64,000 nucleotides of DNA from Edaphobacter sp. Its GTDB lineage: Bacteria; Acidobacteriota; Terriglobia; Terriglobales; Acidobacteriaceae. Shown piece by piece: positions 52,189 to 61,571 of this stretch (positions are counted from its first letter, which is position 1; every line of letters begins with the position of its first letter). Location: positions 558,001-622,000 of the forward strand of contig NZ_JAPWKF010000001.1 in assembly GCF_028283685.1 (NCBI RefSeq). The letters run 5' to 3'. Under the pieces are notes generated by a model. It was given only the letters and a program-made list of their open reading frames with translations. It was not told the DNA's origin and did no database searches. The position numbers and the translations under genes were made by a program.

Positions 52189-53742
52189 TCAGTTGTGCTG
52201 GGCCGAGGCATAAAACTTCACCATATCGGCCTTCAGCTCACGCAGCGCTTCCACATTCAGATACACCATGTGGCCCGCCGGATAGTACCCAAAACTCACA
52301 TTCCCCACCAGCGGCTCCGGCAGGCTCATATGGCTCAGGTCATACTCCGTCGCAAAGAACGGTGTCGCCAGGTCGAAGTACCCATTCGCCGAAAACACCT
52401 TCAGCTTCGGATTCTTTCGCATCGCATCCGCGAGGTCCATCGCCGTATCCGGGTTCGCCTGGTCCCCCCGGCCTCCCTGCCCGCCCGAGGGCTTGTGCTT
52501 GAAGTCCCAGGCGCCGTTCACCCCCGGCCCCGACGTGTAGTACGTCTCCTGGCTCATGTACTTCAACTCCCGTTCCAGGTAGTCATGGAACGCCCCGACA
52601 AACGCCCCGCTGATCCCTGTATCCGATGGATCGTACCCCGGCGTCTCTCCTGCCTCATCCACATCCCAGCCCAGGAACCGGGCATCGTAGCGGCCCAGCG
52701 TCCGGTCATCCCCACGCATCAGCTCCTTGCGGAACCGGGACGCAGAGATCCGCAGCCGCGCTTCCTTCACATAATTCACATTCAAACCGGTAAATGCTGC
52801 CACTTTCGCCGCCACCGAATCCAGCTCCGCCTTCGAGATCCGGTCCCCCTGCGCCAGCGCCTGGGCATACGGCCCCCGGGCAAACTCTCTCGCCTGCTGC
52901 ACCCATTCCGCCAGCGACCCCGGAGCCTTGACCTTCTTGTAGTAGTAGGCGATAGCGGCATACGACGGGAAATACCCAATATTTTCTATGTCATAGCCTG
53001 GATTTCGAATGCTGTAGTTGAGAATCGACGACAGCAGCACCACGCCATTGAACGACACGCCATCGTTCTGAAGAGCCGCCACCAGGCCAGCCGACCGCGT
53101 CGTCCCATACGACTCGCCAAACAGGAACTTCGGCGAACTCCAGCGCTGATTCGCCGTAATGTACCGCTCGATAAACTTCCGGAACGCCGCGATGTCCTGA
53201 TCGGTTCCGGCAAAGTCCTTGATCGTTCCCTTGCCCACCGCCCGCGAGAAGCCGCACATTGGCGCGTCGATAAACACCAGGTCGCTCTTGTCCAGCAGGC
53301 TGTGCTCGTTCGGCACATAGCTGTAAGGCGCGGGAGCCGTCGCCTCCGGAGCCTGCGTCACCACCCGCACCGGCCCAAACGACCCCATGTGCAGCCAGAT
53401 CGTCGCCGCACCCGGCCCGCCGTTGTAGAAGAACGTCACCGGCCGGTTCCTGGCATCGACGCCATCCTCCGTGTAGGCCACGTAGAAGAGGCTCGCGTTC
53501 GCCTTGCCCTGCTCGTCCCGAATCAGCAGATTCCCGGCGGTCGCCGTGTAGTGGATCGTCCGCCCGCCAACCGTCAGGTCGTGCTTGGTCGTGGTGTTTG
53601 TCTCAGGAGGAATCGGAATCCCGGCATCGTCCTTGGCTTCCTTGGCTGCTGGCTTGTCATCCGCCTTCGCCGTCTGCGCAACTGCCGTCCCCGCCAGCAG
53701 CGCCAGTAGCACCGCCCCGCCAAACCTCGCAAATCTGTTCAA
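52189..53742 (-). CDS. Secreted S10 serine carboxypeptidase
   Basis: The 517-residue alpha/beta-hydrolase has a signal peptide (MNRFARFGGAVLLALLAGTA) ending in VAQ. Catalytic parts of family S10 are present: the NGGPG oxyanion segment (107-111), nucleophile Ser211 in FGESYGTTR, Asp in SANGYFDLATPF and His in YPAGHMVYL. It should trim C-terminal residues from peptides in the periplasm or outside. It stands alone; a palindrome and promoter for the next minus-strand gene lie downstream. Confidence 0.92.
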   Translation of the reverse strand: MNRFARFGGAVLLALLAGTAVAQTAKADDKPAAKEAKDDAGIPIPPETNTTTKHDLTVGGRTIHYTATAGNLLIRDEQGKANASLFYVAYTEDGVDARNRPVTFFYNGGPGAATIWLHMGSFGPVRVVTQAPEATAPAPYSYVPNEHSLLDKSDLVFIDAPMCGFSRAVGKGTIKDFAGTDQDIAAFRKFIERYITANQRWSSPKFLFGESYGTTRSAGLVAALQNDGVSFNGVVLLSSILNYSIRNPGYDIENIGYFPSYAAIAYYYKKVKAPGSLAEWVQQAREFARGPYAQALAQGDRISKAELDSVAAKVAAFTGLNVNYVKEARLRISASRFRKELMRGDDRTLGRYDARFLGWDVDEAGETPGYDPSDTGISGAFVGAFHDYLERELKYMSQETYYTSGPGVNGAWDFKHKPSGGQGGRGDQANPDTAMDLADAMRKNPKLKVFSANGYFDLATPFFATEYDLSHMSLPEPLVGNVSFGYYPAGHMVYLNVEALRELKADMVKFYASAQHN

Positions 53743-53807
53743 ACCAACACTCCCGTGTCTGTATTCAGACTGCAGCGATCTTCCGTGCAGCCATCATACC
53801 GTCACGG

Positions 53808-54254
53808 TCATACCGCTGTATCTAAACGGAAAGCTTCGCGGTACACCTCCACCGGATATCCCTTCGCCTTCCACGCCGCCAGCCCGCCGTGCAGCACCTT
53901 CAGACGCGAGTAGCCCAGATCCTTTGCCTTGCGCACAATCTCAAGGCTCGTCTTCTGCCCGTCGCATGTGCAGTACAGGACAACGTCCGTATCCCGCGGA
54001 ATCAACGCCGGATCGGCTTCCACCTGCTTCGGCGGCAGCCGCAGCGCCCCTGGAATCATCTCCGAGTACGCCAGCAGGTCCAGCGGCTGACGCACGTCGA
54101 ACAGCTTCACCGAAGCCTGCTGCTCCAGCAGAGCCCGTAGCGCATCCGCATCGATCGTGTTCTCCCTGTACTCGCGGGCATCCTTCGCTCTCTTCGCGCT
54201 CACCGCGCCGAAGACCACAGCAATCAGAACAACAGCCACCACAACCCAGAGCAT
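53808..54254 (-). CDS. Membrane-anchored rhodanese-like protein
   Basis: The 148-residue protein has one N-terminal membrane helix (MLWVVVAVVLIAVVFGAVSA) and a rhodanese domain with the catalytic loop YCTCDGQKTS; VKLFDVRQPLDLLAYSEMIP is the substrate-side part. It should handle sulfane sulfur at the membrane. The ATG at 54254 is decided by AGGAGG 6 bases upstream; the longer frame to 54338 has no such site. Confidence 0.88.
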   Translation of the reverse strand: MLWVVVAVVLIAVVFGAVSAKRAKDAREYRENTIDADALRALLEQQASVKLFDVRQPLDLLAYSEMIPGALRLPPKQVEADPALIPRDTDVVLYCTCDGQKTSLEIVRKAKDLGYSRLKVLHGGLAAWKAKGYPVEVYREAFRLDTAV

Positions 54255-54432
54255 TTCGAGCCTCCTGTCCTGTACGACTATCAGATTCTCCTCACGCCTG
54301 CTCGGATTCTGACAAAGAACGAGCAGATCAGTCCACACACCGTCCCTTCCTTCCCCGGCCTGCCTCTAATTGCCTTCACGGATTCCCCGGCCCACCCGCA
54401 GGCAAACAATATGCGAAGATGACCCAAGGCCC

Positions 54433-56985
54433 ATGCACTCCGCACCTCGTCCCCAGGACCTCTCTCAGCTGCTTCACCAGGTCTTCGGCTTCCCCGGCTT
54501 TCGTGCCAATCAGGAGGCCGTCTGCCGCGCCGCCTCTGACGGCCGCGACGTGCTGCTCGTCATGCCCACCGGTGCGGGCAAATCTCTCTGCTACCAGCTC
54601 CCCGCCATCGCCCGAGGAGGCACCGCCCTCGTCATCTCCCCGCTCATCGCTCTGATGGACGATCAGGCCGCCAAGCTCTCCGCCCTCGGCCTCAAAGTCG
54701 CCCGCATCCACTCCGGCCTCTCCCGCGACGAATCCCGCCAGGCCTGCCGCGACTACCTCTCCGGCGACCTCCAGTTCCTCTTCATCGCACCCGAGCGCAT
54801 GCGCGTTCCCGGCTTCCCCGAGATGCTCGCCAAACGCAAGCCTGCCCTCATCGCCATCGACGAAGCCCACTGCATCTCGCAATGGGGCCACGACTTCCGC
54901 CCCGACTACCGCACCCTCGGCGACCACCTGCCCGCGCTGCGCCCCGCGCCCGTCATCGCCCTCACCGCCACCGCCACCCCCACCGTGCAGAAGGACATCG
55001 CCGCACAGCTACGCCTCTCAGACCCTGCACTCTTCATCCACGGCTTCCGCCGCCACAACCTCGCCATCGAGGTCGTCGAGATGTCGAAGCCGCAGCGCAG
55101 CCAGTTCACCGTCAACCTGCTCAAGGCCTCCGAGAGCCGCCCCGCCATCGTCTACGCCCCATCGCGCAAGGCCGCCGAAGAGCTTGCCTCGCAACTTGGT
55201 CGCGGTGCCGCCGCCTACCACGCCGGTCTCGAGCCAGCCACACGCGAGCGCATCCAGCGTCACTTCCTCGGCGGTAACCTCGAGGTCGTCGTCGCCACCA
55301 TCGCCTTCGGCATGGGCATCGATAAAGCCGACGTCCGCACCGTCGTCCACATCGCCCTTCCCGGCTCCGTCGAGGCCTACTACCAGGAGATCGGCCGCGC
55401 CGGACGCGACGGCAACCCCTCCCGCACCGTGCTCCTGCACTCCTTCGCCGATCGCAAGATGCACGACTTCTTCCTCGAGCGCGACTACCCCGAGCCCACC
55501 GAGCTCGCCCGCCTCGCCCGCGTCCTCTCCGAAGAGTTCCAGGAGCCCGAAGCGCTGCGCAAGAAGCTCCGCATGGACCTCGAGACCTTCGAACGCACCG
55601 CCGAAAAGCTCGTCGCCCAGTCCGCCGCCGCCTTCGACATCGCCGGAAACCTTCGCGCCGGCGAGAACAAGAGCTGGCAATCCGGCTACGATCGTCAGCT
55701 CTCCTTCCGCCGCTCACAGATCGACATGATGGCCCGCTTCGCCGAGACCCCGCAGTGCCGCATGAGCGCACTCATCCAGCACTTCGGCGACACCGAAGAC
55801 GGCCTCCGCCCCTGCGGTCACTGCGACTTCTGTTCCCCCGAGCGCGCCACCGCGCAGACCTTTCGCGAACCCAGCTCCCAGGAAGACCGCCACCTTCGCG
55901 CCATCCTGCGCACCCTCGACGGCCAGTCCCCGCGCGCCACCGGCAAGCTCCACTCCGACCTCGCCCTCGGTGTCGACCGGCGCCAGTTCGACGCCTATCT
56001 CAACGCCCTCACCCGCGCCGGTCTCGTCTCGCTCACACAGGACAGCTTCACCAACGCCGAAGGCGACACCATCAACTTCAAGCGTGCCGGCCTCACCTAC
56101 GAAGGCCGCAACATCGAGGCCGGCGATCCGCTCGGCGTACACCTCACCGACAGCGCCGTCACTGCCTCCAGCTCGCGGAAACGCAACGGCCGTTCCTCTT
56201 CCTCATCGAAACATCTGTCATCTCGACCGGAGCGCAGCGGAGCGGAGAGACCTGCTTCTCCACCTCTGACTCCAGCCCAGCAGACCCTCGAAAAAGGCCT
56301 CCGCGACTGGCGCAAGGCCGAGGCCGCCAAGACCGGCAAGCCCGCCTTCATCATCTTCGGCGACGCCGTCCTCACCAACATCGTCATCGCCGCCCCGCAG
56401 ACCATCAACGAGCTCCTCACCGTCAACGGCATCGGCCCCGAAAAAGCCGACCGCTACGGCGCAGAGATCATCGCCCTCTGCCGCGGCACTGAGCCTTCTG
56501 CGAACGCGACTCAGCGCAAAGCCGAACCCGAACGCAAAGCCGCCTCCTCACGCAGCTCCACAACCCCGCCACCCTCTCGCAGCAAAGACCTGCCCTTCGC
56601 GAAGCAAAACGCCTCATCGCAAGATAAAGATGTGTCCTTCCGAGCGAAGCGAAGCGCAGCCGAGGAACCCCCGCATTTTGCTCGCACCGCCGAGAGTGCC
56701 CCGCGTCCGCAGCAGTTCACGCGGCCAGTCGCCCCGACACAAAAAGCGCCAGAGGCAGATCTCTCCCCTACCCAGCAGTCCCTCGATCAAAAACTACGCC
56801 AATGGCGCACCAGCGAAGCCGAGCGCCTCGGTCTGCCGCAGTTCTTCGTCCTCGGCAGCTCCGCCCTGCGCAACATCGTCCTCGCCCGCCCGCAGACGCT
56901 GGCCGATCTCCGCAAAATCGAAGGCCTCACCCTCGACAAGGCAGAGCGCTTCGGCCCCGCCATCATCGAGCTCTGTATCGCCTGA
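54433..56985 (+). CDS. recQ: RecQ-family ATP-dependent DNA helicase with two HRDC domains
   Basis: RecQ unwinds DNA 3' to 5' in recombination and repair. From ATG 54433 (MHSAPRPQDLSQLLHQVFGF) the 850-residue protein has a helicase core: Walker A PTGAGKS (45-51), DEAH (143-146), and motif VI IGRAGRDGNPSRT. The zinc motif is CGHCDFC, and a winged-helix region and two HRDC domains follow (TLEKGLRDWRKAEAAKTGKP and LDQKLRQWRTSEAERLGLPQ). Two low-complexity linkers (about residues 594-612 and 733-752) are translated from repeat-like DNA. Convergent with the phosphatase-superfamily gene. Confidence 0.93.
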   Translation: MHSAPRPQDLSQLLHQVFGFPGFRANQEAVCRAASDGRDVLLVMPTGAGKSLCYQLPAIARGGTALVISPLIALMDDQAAKLSALGLKVARIHSGLSRDESRQACRDYLSGDLQFLFIAPERMRVPGFPEMLAKRKPALIAIDEAHCISQWGHDFRPDYRTLGDHLPALRPAPVIALTATATPTVQKDIAAQLRLSDPALFIHGFRRHNLAIEVVEMSKPQRSQFTVNLLKASESRPAIVYAPSRKAAEELASQLGRGAAAYHAGLEPATRERIQRHFLGGNLEVVVATIAFGMGIDKADVRTVVHIALPGSVEAYYQEIGRAGRDGNPSRTVLLHSFADRKMHDFFLERDYPEPTELARLARVLSEEFQEPEALRKKLRMDLETFERTAEKLVAQSAAAFDIAGNLRAGENKSWQSGYDRQLSFRRSQIDMMARFAETPQCRMSALIQHFGDTEDGLRPCGHCDFCSPERATAQTFREPSSQEDRHLRAILRTLDGQSPRATGKLHSDLALGVDRRQFDAYLNALTRAGLVSLTQDSFTNAEGDTINFKRAGLTYEGRNIEAGDPLGVHLTDSAVTASSSRKRNGRSSSSSKHLSSRPERSGAERPASPPLTPAQQTLEKGLRDWRKAEAAKTGKPAFIIFGDAVLTNIVIAAPQTINELLTVNGIGPEKADRYGAEIIALCRGTEPSANATQRKAEPERKAASSRSSTTPPPSRSKDLPFAKQNASSQDKDVSFRAKRSAAEEPPHFARTAESAPRPQQFTRPVAPTQKAPEADLSPTQQSLDQKLRQWRTSEAERLGLPQFFVLGSSALRNIVLARPQTLADLRKIEGLTLDKAERFGPAIIELCIA
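56212..56269 (+). repeat. Dispersed repeat-like segment in recQ, first
   Basis: The DNA CATCTGTCATCTCGACCGGA and the following GCGCAGCGGAGCGGAGAGAC match the pattern of dispersed intergenic repeats common in acidobacterial genomes (my recollection, not searched). It is read in frame as HLSSRPERSGAERPASPPL between the winged-helix and first HRDC domains. Confidence 0.5.
56629..56688 (+). repeat. Dispersed repeat-like segment in recQ, second
   Basis: GATGTGTCCTTCCGAGCGAA and GCGAAGCGCAGCCGAGGAAC have the same style as intergenic repeats that begin TGTC-TTCCGAGCGAAGCG. It is read in frame as DVSFRAKRSAAEEPPHFAR, between the two HRDC domains. Confidence 0.5.
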
Positions 56986-56986
56986 G

Positions 56987-58087
56987 TTACTTCACCGCCG
57001 CATCGATCGGCTTTCCAGCCTGCTTCTCCGCCGCATCCCAATCCAGCCCCAGGTACTTCGCCAGCGTCGCCGCCGCCTGCGATTGCGTCACCGGTGCCAC
57101 GTTCTTTTCGACGCCCACCGCAGGCACGCCATGCCCGGTAAAGCCCATAAAGATCGACTTCGACTCCGGCACCTTCTGCCCATGCGACTTCCACTCCTCC
57201 GGAGCCGAACCGCGTCCGTGGTCCACCATGAAGATCATCGTCGTCTTGCCCTTGTACTCCGGCATCGCCTGCAGCGTCTCCCACATGCGCTTTAGATAAC
57301 CATCCACGCGATGCGACGCCTCCAGGTACTCGCCATAGTTGCCAGCATGCGCCCACTCGTCCGTCTCCCCCAGCGACAGGAAGATCACCCTCGGCTTCTT
57401 GATCCGTATGTACTCCATCGCCGACTCAAACACGGGAGCGTCGTACGCCTCGTCCTCCCACCCTCTGGGCGAGTTCGCCTTGACGTCGTTCAGGATCTTC
57501 ATCTCCCTCGTCATCGGAGACATCGCCACCGGATCATAGCCCGCGTTCACCATGCAGGCCATGCACATCTCCGGGTTCACCACGTTGGCGATCACATGCC
57601 ATGCTCCGAAGGCCGCTACCTTGCCCTGGAACCCCGGCTGCTTCGCCACCCACGCCAGCACCGTCAGGTTCGGGTTCGGCTTGTCGTCGTTCGAATCGAT
57701 CCGCGAATCGCCGTGCCCCGTCAGCGTCTCGTTATATCCCGGATACGAAAAGTTGAACCCATTCGTCACCGACGCCTCCGATCCGGCATCGCGGTCGCCG
57801 TAAATCTGCCCCTGCGGAATAAACGTGCTCCACAGAAACGGCATCAACTTCTGTCGCCTCTCGTCCGGCGTCGCCGCCAGGTACTTCGTCTTCAACTCGT
57901 CCACGCTGCGACCGTTGTAGTAACGCTCCTTGGTCAGCAGACTCTCATCGGCGCCGCGAAAGATCTCCTGCCAACGCATCCCGTCCGTCATCACCAGAAC
58001 GACACGCGCATCGTTCTCTGCGGCCTTCGCTCCCGCCGTCAGGCCTACCGTCATGGCTGCGAACAGCCACGCTCTCCATCCCCTCAT
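56987..58087 (-). CDS. Exported alkaline-phosphatase-superfamily (sulfatase-like) enzyme
   Basis: The 366-residue protein has a signal peptide (MRGWRAWLFAAMTVGLTAGA, cleaved near KAA) and an alkaline phosphatase-type metal site: VLVMTDGMRW near the N-terminus, the nucleophile region around EASVTNGFNFSYPGYNETLT, SLGETDEWAH, and the late HGRG with metal His (MVDHGRGS). It is nearest the phosphodiesterase/nucleotide pyrophosphatase group; the substrate is unknown. The ATG at 58087 has GGAGG 8 bases upstream. Convergent with recQ. Confidence 0.82.
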   Translation of the reverse strand: MRGWRAWLFAAMTVGLTAGAKAAENDARVVLVMTDGMRWQEIFRGADESLLTKERYYNGRSVDELKTKYLAATPDERRQKLMPFLWSTFIPQGQIYGDRDAGSEASVTNGFNFSYPGYNETLTGHGDSRIDSNDDKPNPNLTVLAWVAKQPGFQGKVAAFGAWHVIANVVNPEMCMACMVNAGYDPVAMSPMTREMKILNDVKANSPRGWEDEAYDAPVFESAMEYIRIKKPRVIFLSLGETDEWAHAGNYGEYLEASHRVDGYLKRMWETLQAMPEYKGKTTMIFMVDHGRGSAPEEWKSHGQKVPESKSIFMGFTGHGVPAVGVEKNVAPVTQSQAAATLAKYLGLDWDAAEKQAGKPIDAAVK

Positions 58088-58183
58088 GAACACATCCTCC
58101 GACGAAGGTCATCCTCGCAGATCACGACGCCTCACGCCAACCGTCAGGCATCTTTCTCCCGTCATCTGCCGTCCCTCCAGAAG

Positions 58184-58696
58184 ATGGCCACATCCCCGGA
58201 AACTACAACCACCACCTCACACGCCACCGCGCTGTCCACGCTCGACAAGCGCGCCAACCACTGCTTCGGCTGCGGCCCCGACAACCCCAGCGGCCTCCAT
58301 CTCACCTTTACCGTCGACACCGGCACAAACGCCAGGCCCACCGCCTCCGCGCAGGCTACCTTCGACCGACGCTACGAAGGCCCACCCGGCTACCTGCACG
58401 GCGGCATCATCGCCACGTTGCTCGACGAGGCCATGAGCAAGCTCAACCGCCCGCTCGGCCTCATCGCCGTCACCCGCAACATGCAGATCGACTACCGGCG
58501 TCCCGTGCCCCTCAACCAGCCCCTCACCGTCACCGGACACCACCTTCGCCGCGAAGGCCGCAAGCTCTTCCACCGCGCCGAGATCACCCTCGCCAACGGC
58601 ACCGTGCTCGCCGAAGCCCAGGGCCTCTTCATCGCCATCGACGAAAAACTCCTCGCCGCTGCCGGCCTCACACCCCCAACCGAAGAGACAGCCTAG
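58184..58696 (+). CDS. PaaI-family hotdog thioesterase
   Basis: The 170-residue protein has the 4HBT hotdog fold with NHCFGCGPDNPSGLHLTF, GPPGYLHGGIIATLLDEAMS and RNMQIDYRRPVPLNQPLTVT. It probably hydrolyses acyl- or aryl-CoA thioesters; the substrate is not apparent. The larger open frame from 57311 is not used: the ATG at 58184 starts a normal-length protein. Its stop overlaps that of the convergent glycosyltransferase. Confidence 0.85.
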   Translation: MATSPETTTTTSHATALSTLDKRANHCFGCGPDNPSGLHLTFTVDTGTNARPTASAQATFDRRYEGPPGYLHGGIIATLLDEAMSKLNRPLGLIAVTRNMQIDYRRPVPLNQPLTVTGHHLRREGRKLFHRAEITLANGTVLAEAQGLFIAIDEKLLAAAGLTPPTEETA

Positions 58697-59415
58697 ACCT
58701 CCGACTCCTCCCAATACCCCTGGTCCTTCAGAAAGTACTTGTCGTTCCAGCTGTGCAGCATCGTCTTGAAGAACATCCAGACCATGCGACCATGCCCCAG
58801 CTTCTGAAACCGCCGATTCGTCGTGACCACCCCGCCACGCACGATCCGGAACCGCACCCGCGCCACGCCCTTCGACAACAGGTAGTCCTCCGCAAACAGC
58901 GCCCGCTCATTGAACCCACCCAGCTGCCAGAACGCCTCCCGGTCGAACAGCATAAACATCCCCGTCGCAAACGGCTTCAGCAGCGAGCCCACATACTGCA
59001 TAAAGTTGTTCCCCGCATACAGCGCGTCGTCGAAGACGCTCCCCTCCCTGCACGAGATATTCGTCGTCGCCAGGTGCAGCCGTCTCCTTCGCATCCGCCA
59101 CAACGCCCGCCGCAGCAGCGTAGGTTCCGGCAGCTCCACATCGGCATCCAGAAACAGCACATACGGTGTCGTCGCCAGCCGTGCCCCCGCGTTCCGTCCC
59201 ACCGACGGCAGCCCGCCCTCGATCACCTCAACCGCCAGCCTGCCGCGAAAGCTCAGCGCCGCCTCCACCGTGCCGTCCGTCGACTTCGCATCCGCGACGA
59301 TCACCCTCGTCTCGCACATCCCCTCGTAGTCCTGCCTGGTCAACGATTCCAGCAGACGCGGCAGCGTCTCCCGTTCGTTCTTCGCCGGAATCACGATCGT
59401 CAGTTCAGCGCTCAT
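58693..59415 (-). CDS. Family 2 glycosyltransferase
   Basis: The 240-residue GT-A enzyme has ELTIVIPAKNERETLPRLLE, DAKSTDGTVEAAL, the DxD metal motif in YVLFLDADVELPEPTL, and GGFNERALFAEDYLLSKG. It uses a nucleotide-sugar donor; acceptor and product are unknown, probably a surface glycan. The ATG at 59415 is chosen because GAGAGG lies 9-14 bases upstream; the longer frame to 59613 has poor coding character. A hydrophobic C-terminal segment may bind the membrane. Confidence 0.88.
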   Translation of the reverse strand: MSAELTIVIPAKNERETLPRLLESLTRQDYEGMCETRVIVADAKSTDGTVEAALSFRGRLAVEVIEGGLPSVGRNAGARLATTPYVLFLDADVELPEPTLLRRALWRMRRRRLHLATTNISCREGSVFDDALYAGNNFMQYVGSLLKPFATGMFMLFDREAFWQLGGFNERALFAEDYLLSKGVARVRFRIVRGGVVTTNRRFQKLGHGRMVWMFFKTMLHSWNDKYFLKDQGYWEESEV

Positions 59416-59645
59416 GCGACCACCTCTCGGGAGCTGCACCGCTCCCTCTGCCCACCTTGCGCCCACGCCGCTCCAGCCACATAAACGCCATTTGAATTCT
59501 CTGCAAAACCTCGCGCCGCGTTCCCCAGCCATTAACCTCCACCCAGGGCCTTCATCCTGCGTCAACAAAACTGATAAACTGAAGCCTCCCGCGGCAAATC
59601 CTGCACATCCCAACAGGTTCCGCGCTGCTCCAAGGAGAAACTGTC

Positions 59646-60599
59646 ATGGCTGACCACACCTCGAACGGCAACTTCGGATCCTCCACCCTTCGCCTCAAGA
59701 CCGGCCTCGCCGAGATGCTCAAGGGTGGAGTCATCATGGACGTCATGAACGTCGAGCAGGCGCGCATCGCTGAAGAGGCCGGCGCCATCTCCGTTATGGC
59801 GCTCGAGCGCGTCCCCGCCATGATCCGCGCCGAAGGCGGCGTCGCCCGCATGGCCAATCCCAAGCTCATCAAACAGATCATCGGCGCCGTCTCCATCCCC
59901 GTCATGGCCAAGGCACGCATCGGCCACTTCGCCGAAGCCCAGGTGCTCCAGACCCTCGGCGTCGACTTCATCGACGAGTCCGAGGTCCTCACCCCTGCCG
60001 ACGAAGCGCACCACATCGACAAGCACGCCTTCACCACCCCCTTCGTCTGCGGCGCCAAGAACCTCGGCGAGGCCCTCCGCCGCATCACCGAAGGCGCGGC
60101 CATGATCCGCACCAAGGGTGAGCCCGGCACCGGCGACGTCGTCCACGCCGTCACCCACATGCGCACCATCGTCCGCGAGATGAAGGCCCTCACCGTCCTC
60201 TCCGATGACGAGCTCTACGCCGCGGCCAAGAATCTTCAGGCCCCTTACGACCTGGTCCGCATGGTTGCCAAGGCGGGCAAGCTCCCCGTGCCCAACTTCT
60301 CCGCCGGCGGCATCGCCACCCCCGCCGACGCCGCCCTCATGATGCAGCTCGGCGCCGAGACCGTCTTCGTCGGCTCCGGCATCTTCATGAAGGAGCGGGC
60401 AACGCCGCTTGATGTGGAGAACAACCCCCTCGAGCGCGAAGAGGCCGTCTCCCGCGCCAAGGCCATCGTCATCGCAACCACCCACTTCAACGATCCCAAG
60501 ATCGTCGCCGAGGCCTCCGAACTGGTCATCGGCTCCATGAAGGGACTCGCCGCAGCTGCCATCGAAGAAGCACAGCTGATGCAGACCCGCGGCTGGTAA
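59646..60599 (+). CDS. pdxS: Pyridoxal 5'-phosphate synthase, lyase subunit
   Basis: PdxS joins ribose 5-phosphate, glyceraldehyde 3-phosphate and ammonia from PdxT to make PLP. The 317-residue TIM barrel has the chromophore Lys89 ([10 protein letters not shown]), Lys157 (TKGEPGTGD), the Asp in [10 protein letters not shown], and [26 protein letters not shown] lies 7 bases before the ATG. It is separated from pdxT by two genes and a repeat region, unlike the usual adjacent pair. A hairpin follows the stop. Confidence 0.96.
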   Translation: MADHTSNGNFGSSTLRLKTGLAEMLKGGVIMDVMNVEQARIAEEAGAISVMALERVPAMIRAEGGVARMANPKLIKQIIGAVSIPVMAKARIGHFAEAQVLQTLGVDFIDESEVLTPADEAHHIDKHAFTTPFVCGAKNLGEALRRITEGAAMIRTKGEPGTGDVVHAVTHMRTIVREMKALTVLSDDELYAAAKNLQAPYDLVRMVAKAGKLPVPNFSAGGIATPADAALMMQLGAETVFVGSGIFMKERATPLDVENNPLEREEAVSRAKAIVIATTHFNDPKIVAEASELVIGSMKGLAAAAIEEAQLMQTRGW

Positions 60600-60604
60600 A
60601 CGAC

Positions 60605-60630
60605 TCGGGCTGCAATCTTTTGCAGCCCGA
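60605..60630 (+). terminator. Hairpin after pdxS
   Basis: TCGGGCTGCAA and TTGCAGCCCGA form a perfect 11-bp stem with loop TCTT, 5 bases after the pdxS stop. No T-run follows, so it is probably a weak or Rho-assisted terminator. From 60631 to 60826 I see no gene or clear signal. Confidence 0.6.
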
Positions 60631-60826
60631 AATCCGGCCCATGCCGCAAGCCGGGCGCTTGATAATGTTCGGCCGTACGAAGCCCGGATTCCGGAGCGGA
60701 TGACACGAACGTTGCAATGGATAGGACTTAGCGTTGGGTTCTTTTTAAGATCCCGGAGATCCAGGACTTAATTCGAGTTCCCCCTTCTAAAATCCGCCAG
60801 AAAAGTTAGAATCTTATAGATTCTTG

Positions 60827-60854
60827 TCGCCAGCACGATGTGTAGTGCTGGCGA
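60827..60854 (+). terminator. Hairpin upstream of the DUF2059 gene
   Basis: TCGCCAGCAC and GTGCTGGCGA form a perfect 10-bp stem with an 8-base loop, followed by TGTTCTTTAA. It may be an attenuator in the DUF2059 leader or a second stop for pdxS transcription. Confidence 0.5.
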
Positions 60855-60895
60855 TGTTCTTTAACTCAAAAAAACAACTACACAGGTTGGTCATT

Positions 60896-61453
60896 ATGCG
60901 TCGAATCGCTCTCCTCCCCCTCGTTCTCTGCGCTTCATTCACCGCAGCACACGCCGACGAAGCTTCCAAGCGTGTCAAGGCGCAGGAGATGTTGACCATG
61001 CTGCACACAGAGCGGGTCAGCCAGCAGATTGAAGGCAACATCATGAAGCAGGCCGCGGCCATGCCGCAGCAGCTCTTCGGCGGCCAGGTTCCGCCCGACT
61101 CCAAGGCAAAGTTCGATGCCTTCGAGCTGCAGCTGAAGCAGGCCACCGAAGCCCAGATCGGCTGGAAGGTTCTTGGACCTGAATACGTCGACCTCTACGC
61201 CAAGACCTACACCGAGCCCGAGCTGGACGCCATCCTCTCCTTCTACAAGTCCCCCGCCGGGCAGAGCATGCTCACCAAGAGCCCCGAGCTCTCCGCGCAG
61301 AGCATGCAGCTGGTGCAGGCCAAGATGACCACCCTGCAGCCGCAGCTGCAGAAGCTGGCGCAGGACTTCGTGCAGAGCACCAAGCCCGCGGCGACCCAGC
61401 CCCCGCCCACCCTGAACCCGACCCCCAAGACGGCACCCAAGTCCAACCAGTAA
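60896..61453 (+). CDS. DUF2059 exported protein
   Basis: The 185-residue protein has a signal peptide (MRRIALLPLVLCASFTAAHA) cut before DEAS, then a helical DUF2059 domain with YVDLYAKTYTEPELDAILSF and YKSPAGQSMLTKSPELSAQS. The C-terminal tail is Pro/Thr-rich (PAATQPPPTLNPTPKTAPKS). The function of DUF2059 is unknown. The ATG at 60896 is preferred to a longer frame from 60824 because the signal peptide starts here. Confidence 0.88.
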   Translation: MRRIALLPLVLCASFTAAHADEASKRVKAQEMLTMLHTERVSQQIEGNIMKQAAAMPQQLFGGQVPPDSKAKFDAFELQLKQATEAQIGWKVLGPEYVDLYAKTYTEPELDAILSFYKSPAGQSMLTKSPELSAQSMQLVQAKMTTLQPQLQKLAQDFVQSTKPAATQPPPTLNPTPKTAPKSNQ

Positions 61454-61571
61454 TTCCGTCCGCAACCTCTTCGTTACAACCCGCCGGGAATGATTCTTGA
61501 ATCGTTCCCGGCTTTCTTCGTCTCCAATATTCAGAGCGTGCGTCCACCGCTTCAGGAAGGGGCCAGGAAAC

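Noticed and set aside
53585-54655. Open frame of 356 residues on the plus strand over the S10 peptidase start, rhodanese gene and recQ start
   Set aside because: Ser/Pro-rich low-complexity shadow with no family; it overlaps three supported genes.
59562-60485. Open frame of 307 residues on the minus strand inside pdxS
   Set aside because: Antisense shadow of pdxS; repeated Gly/Asp/Glu composition with no motifs.
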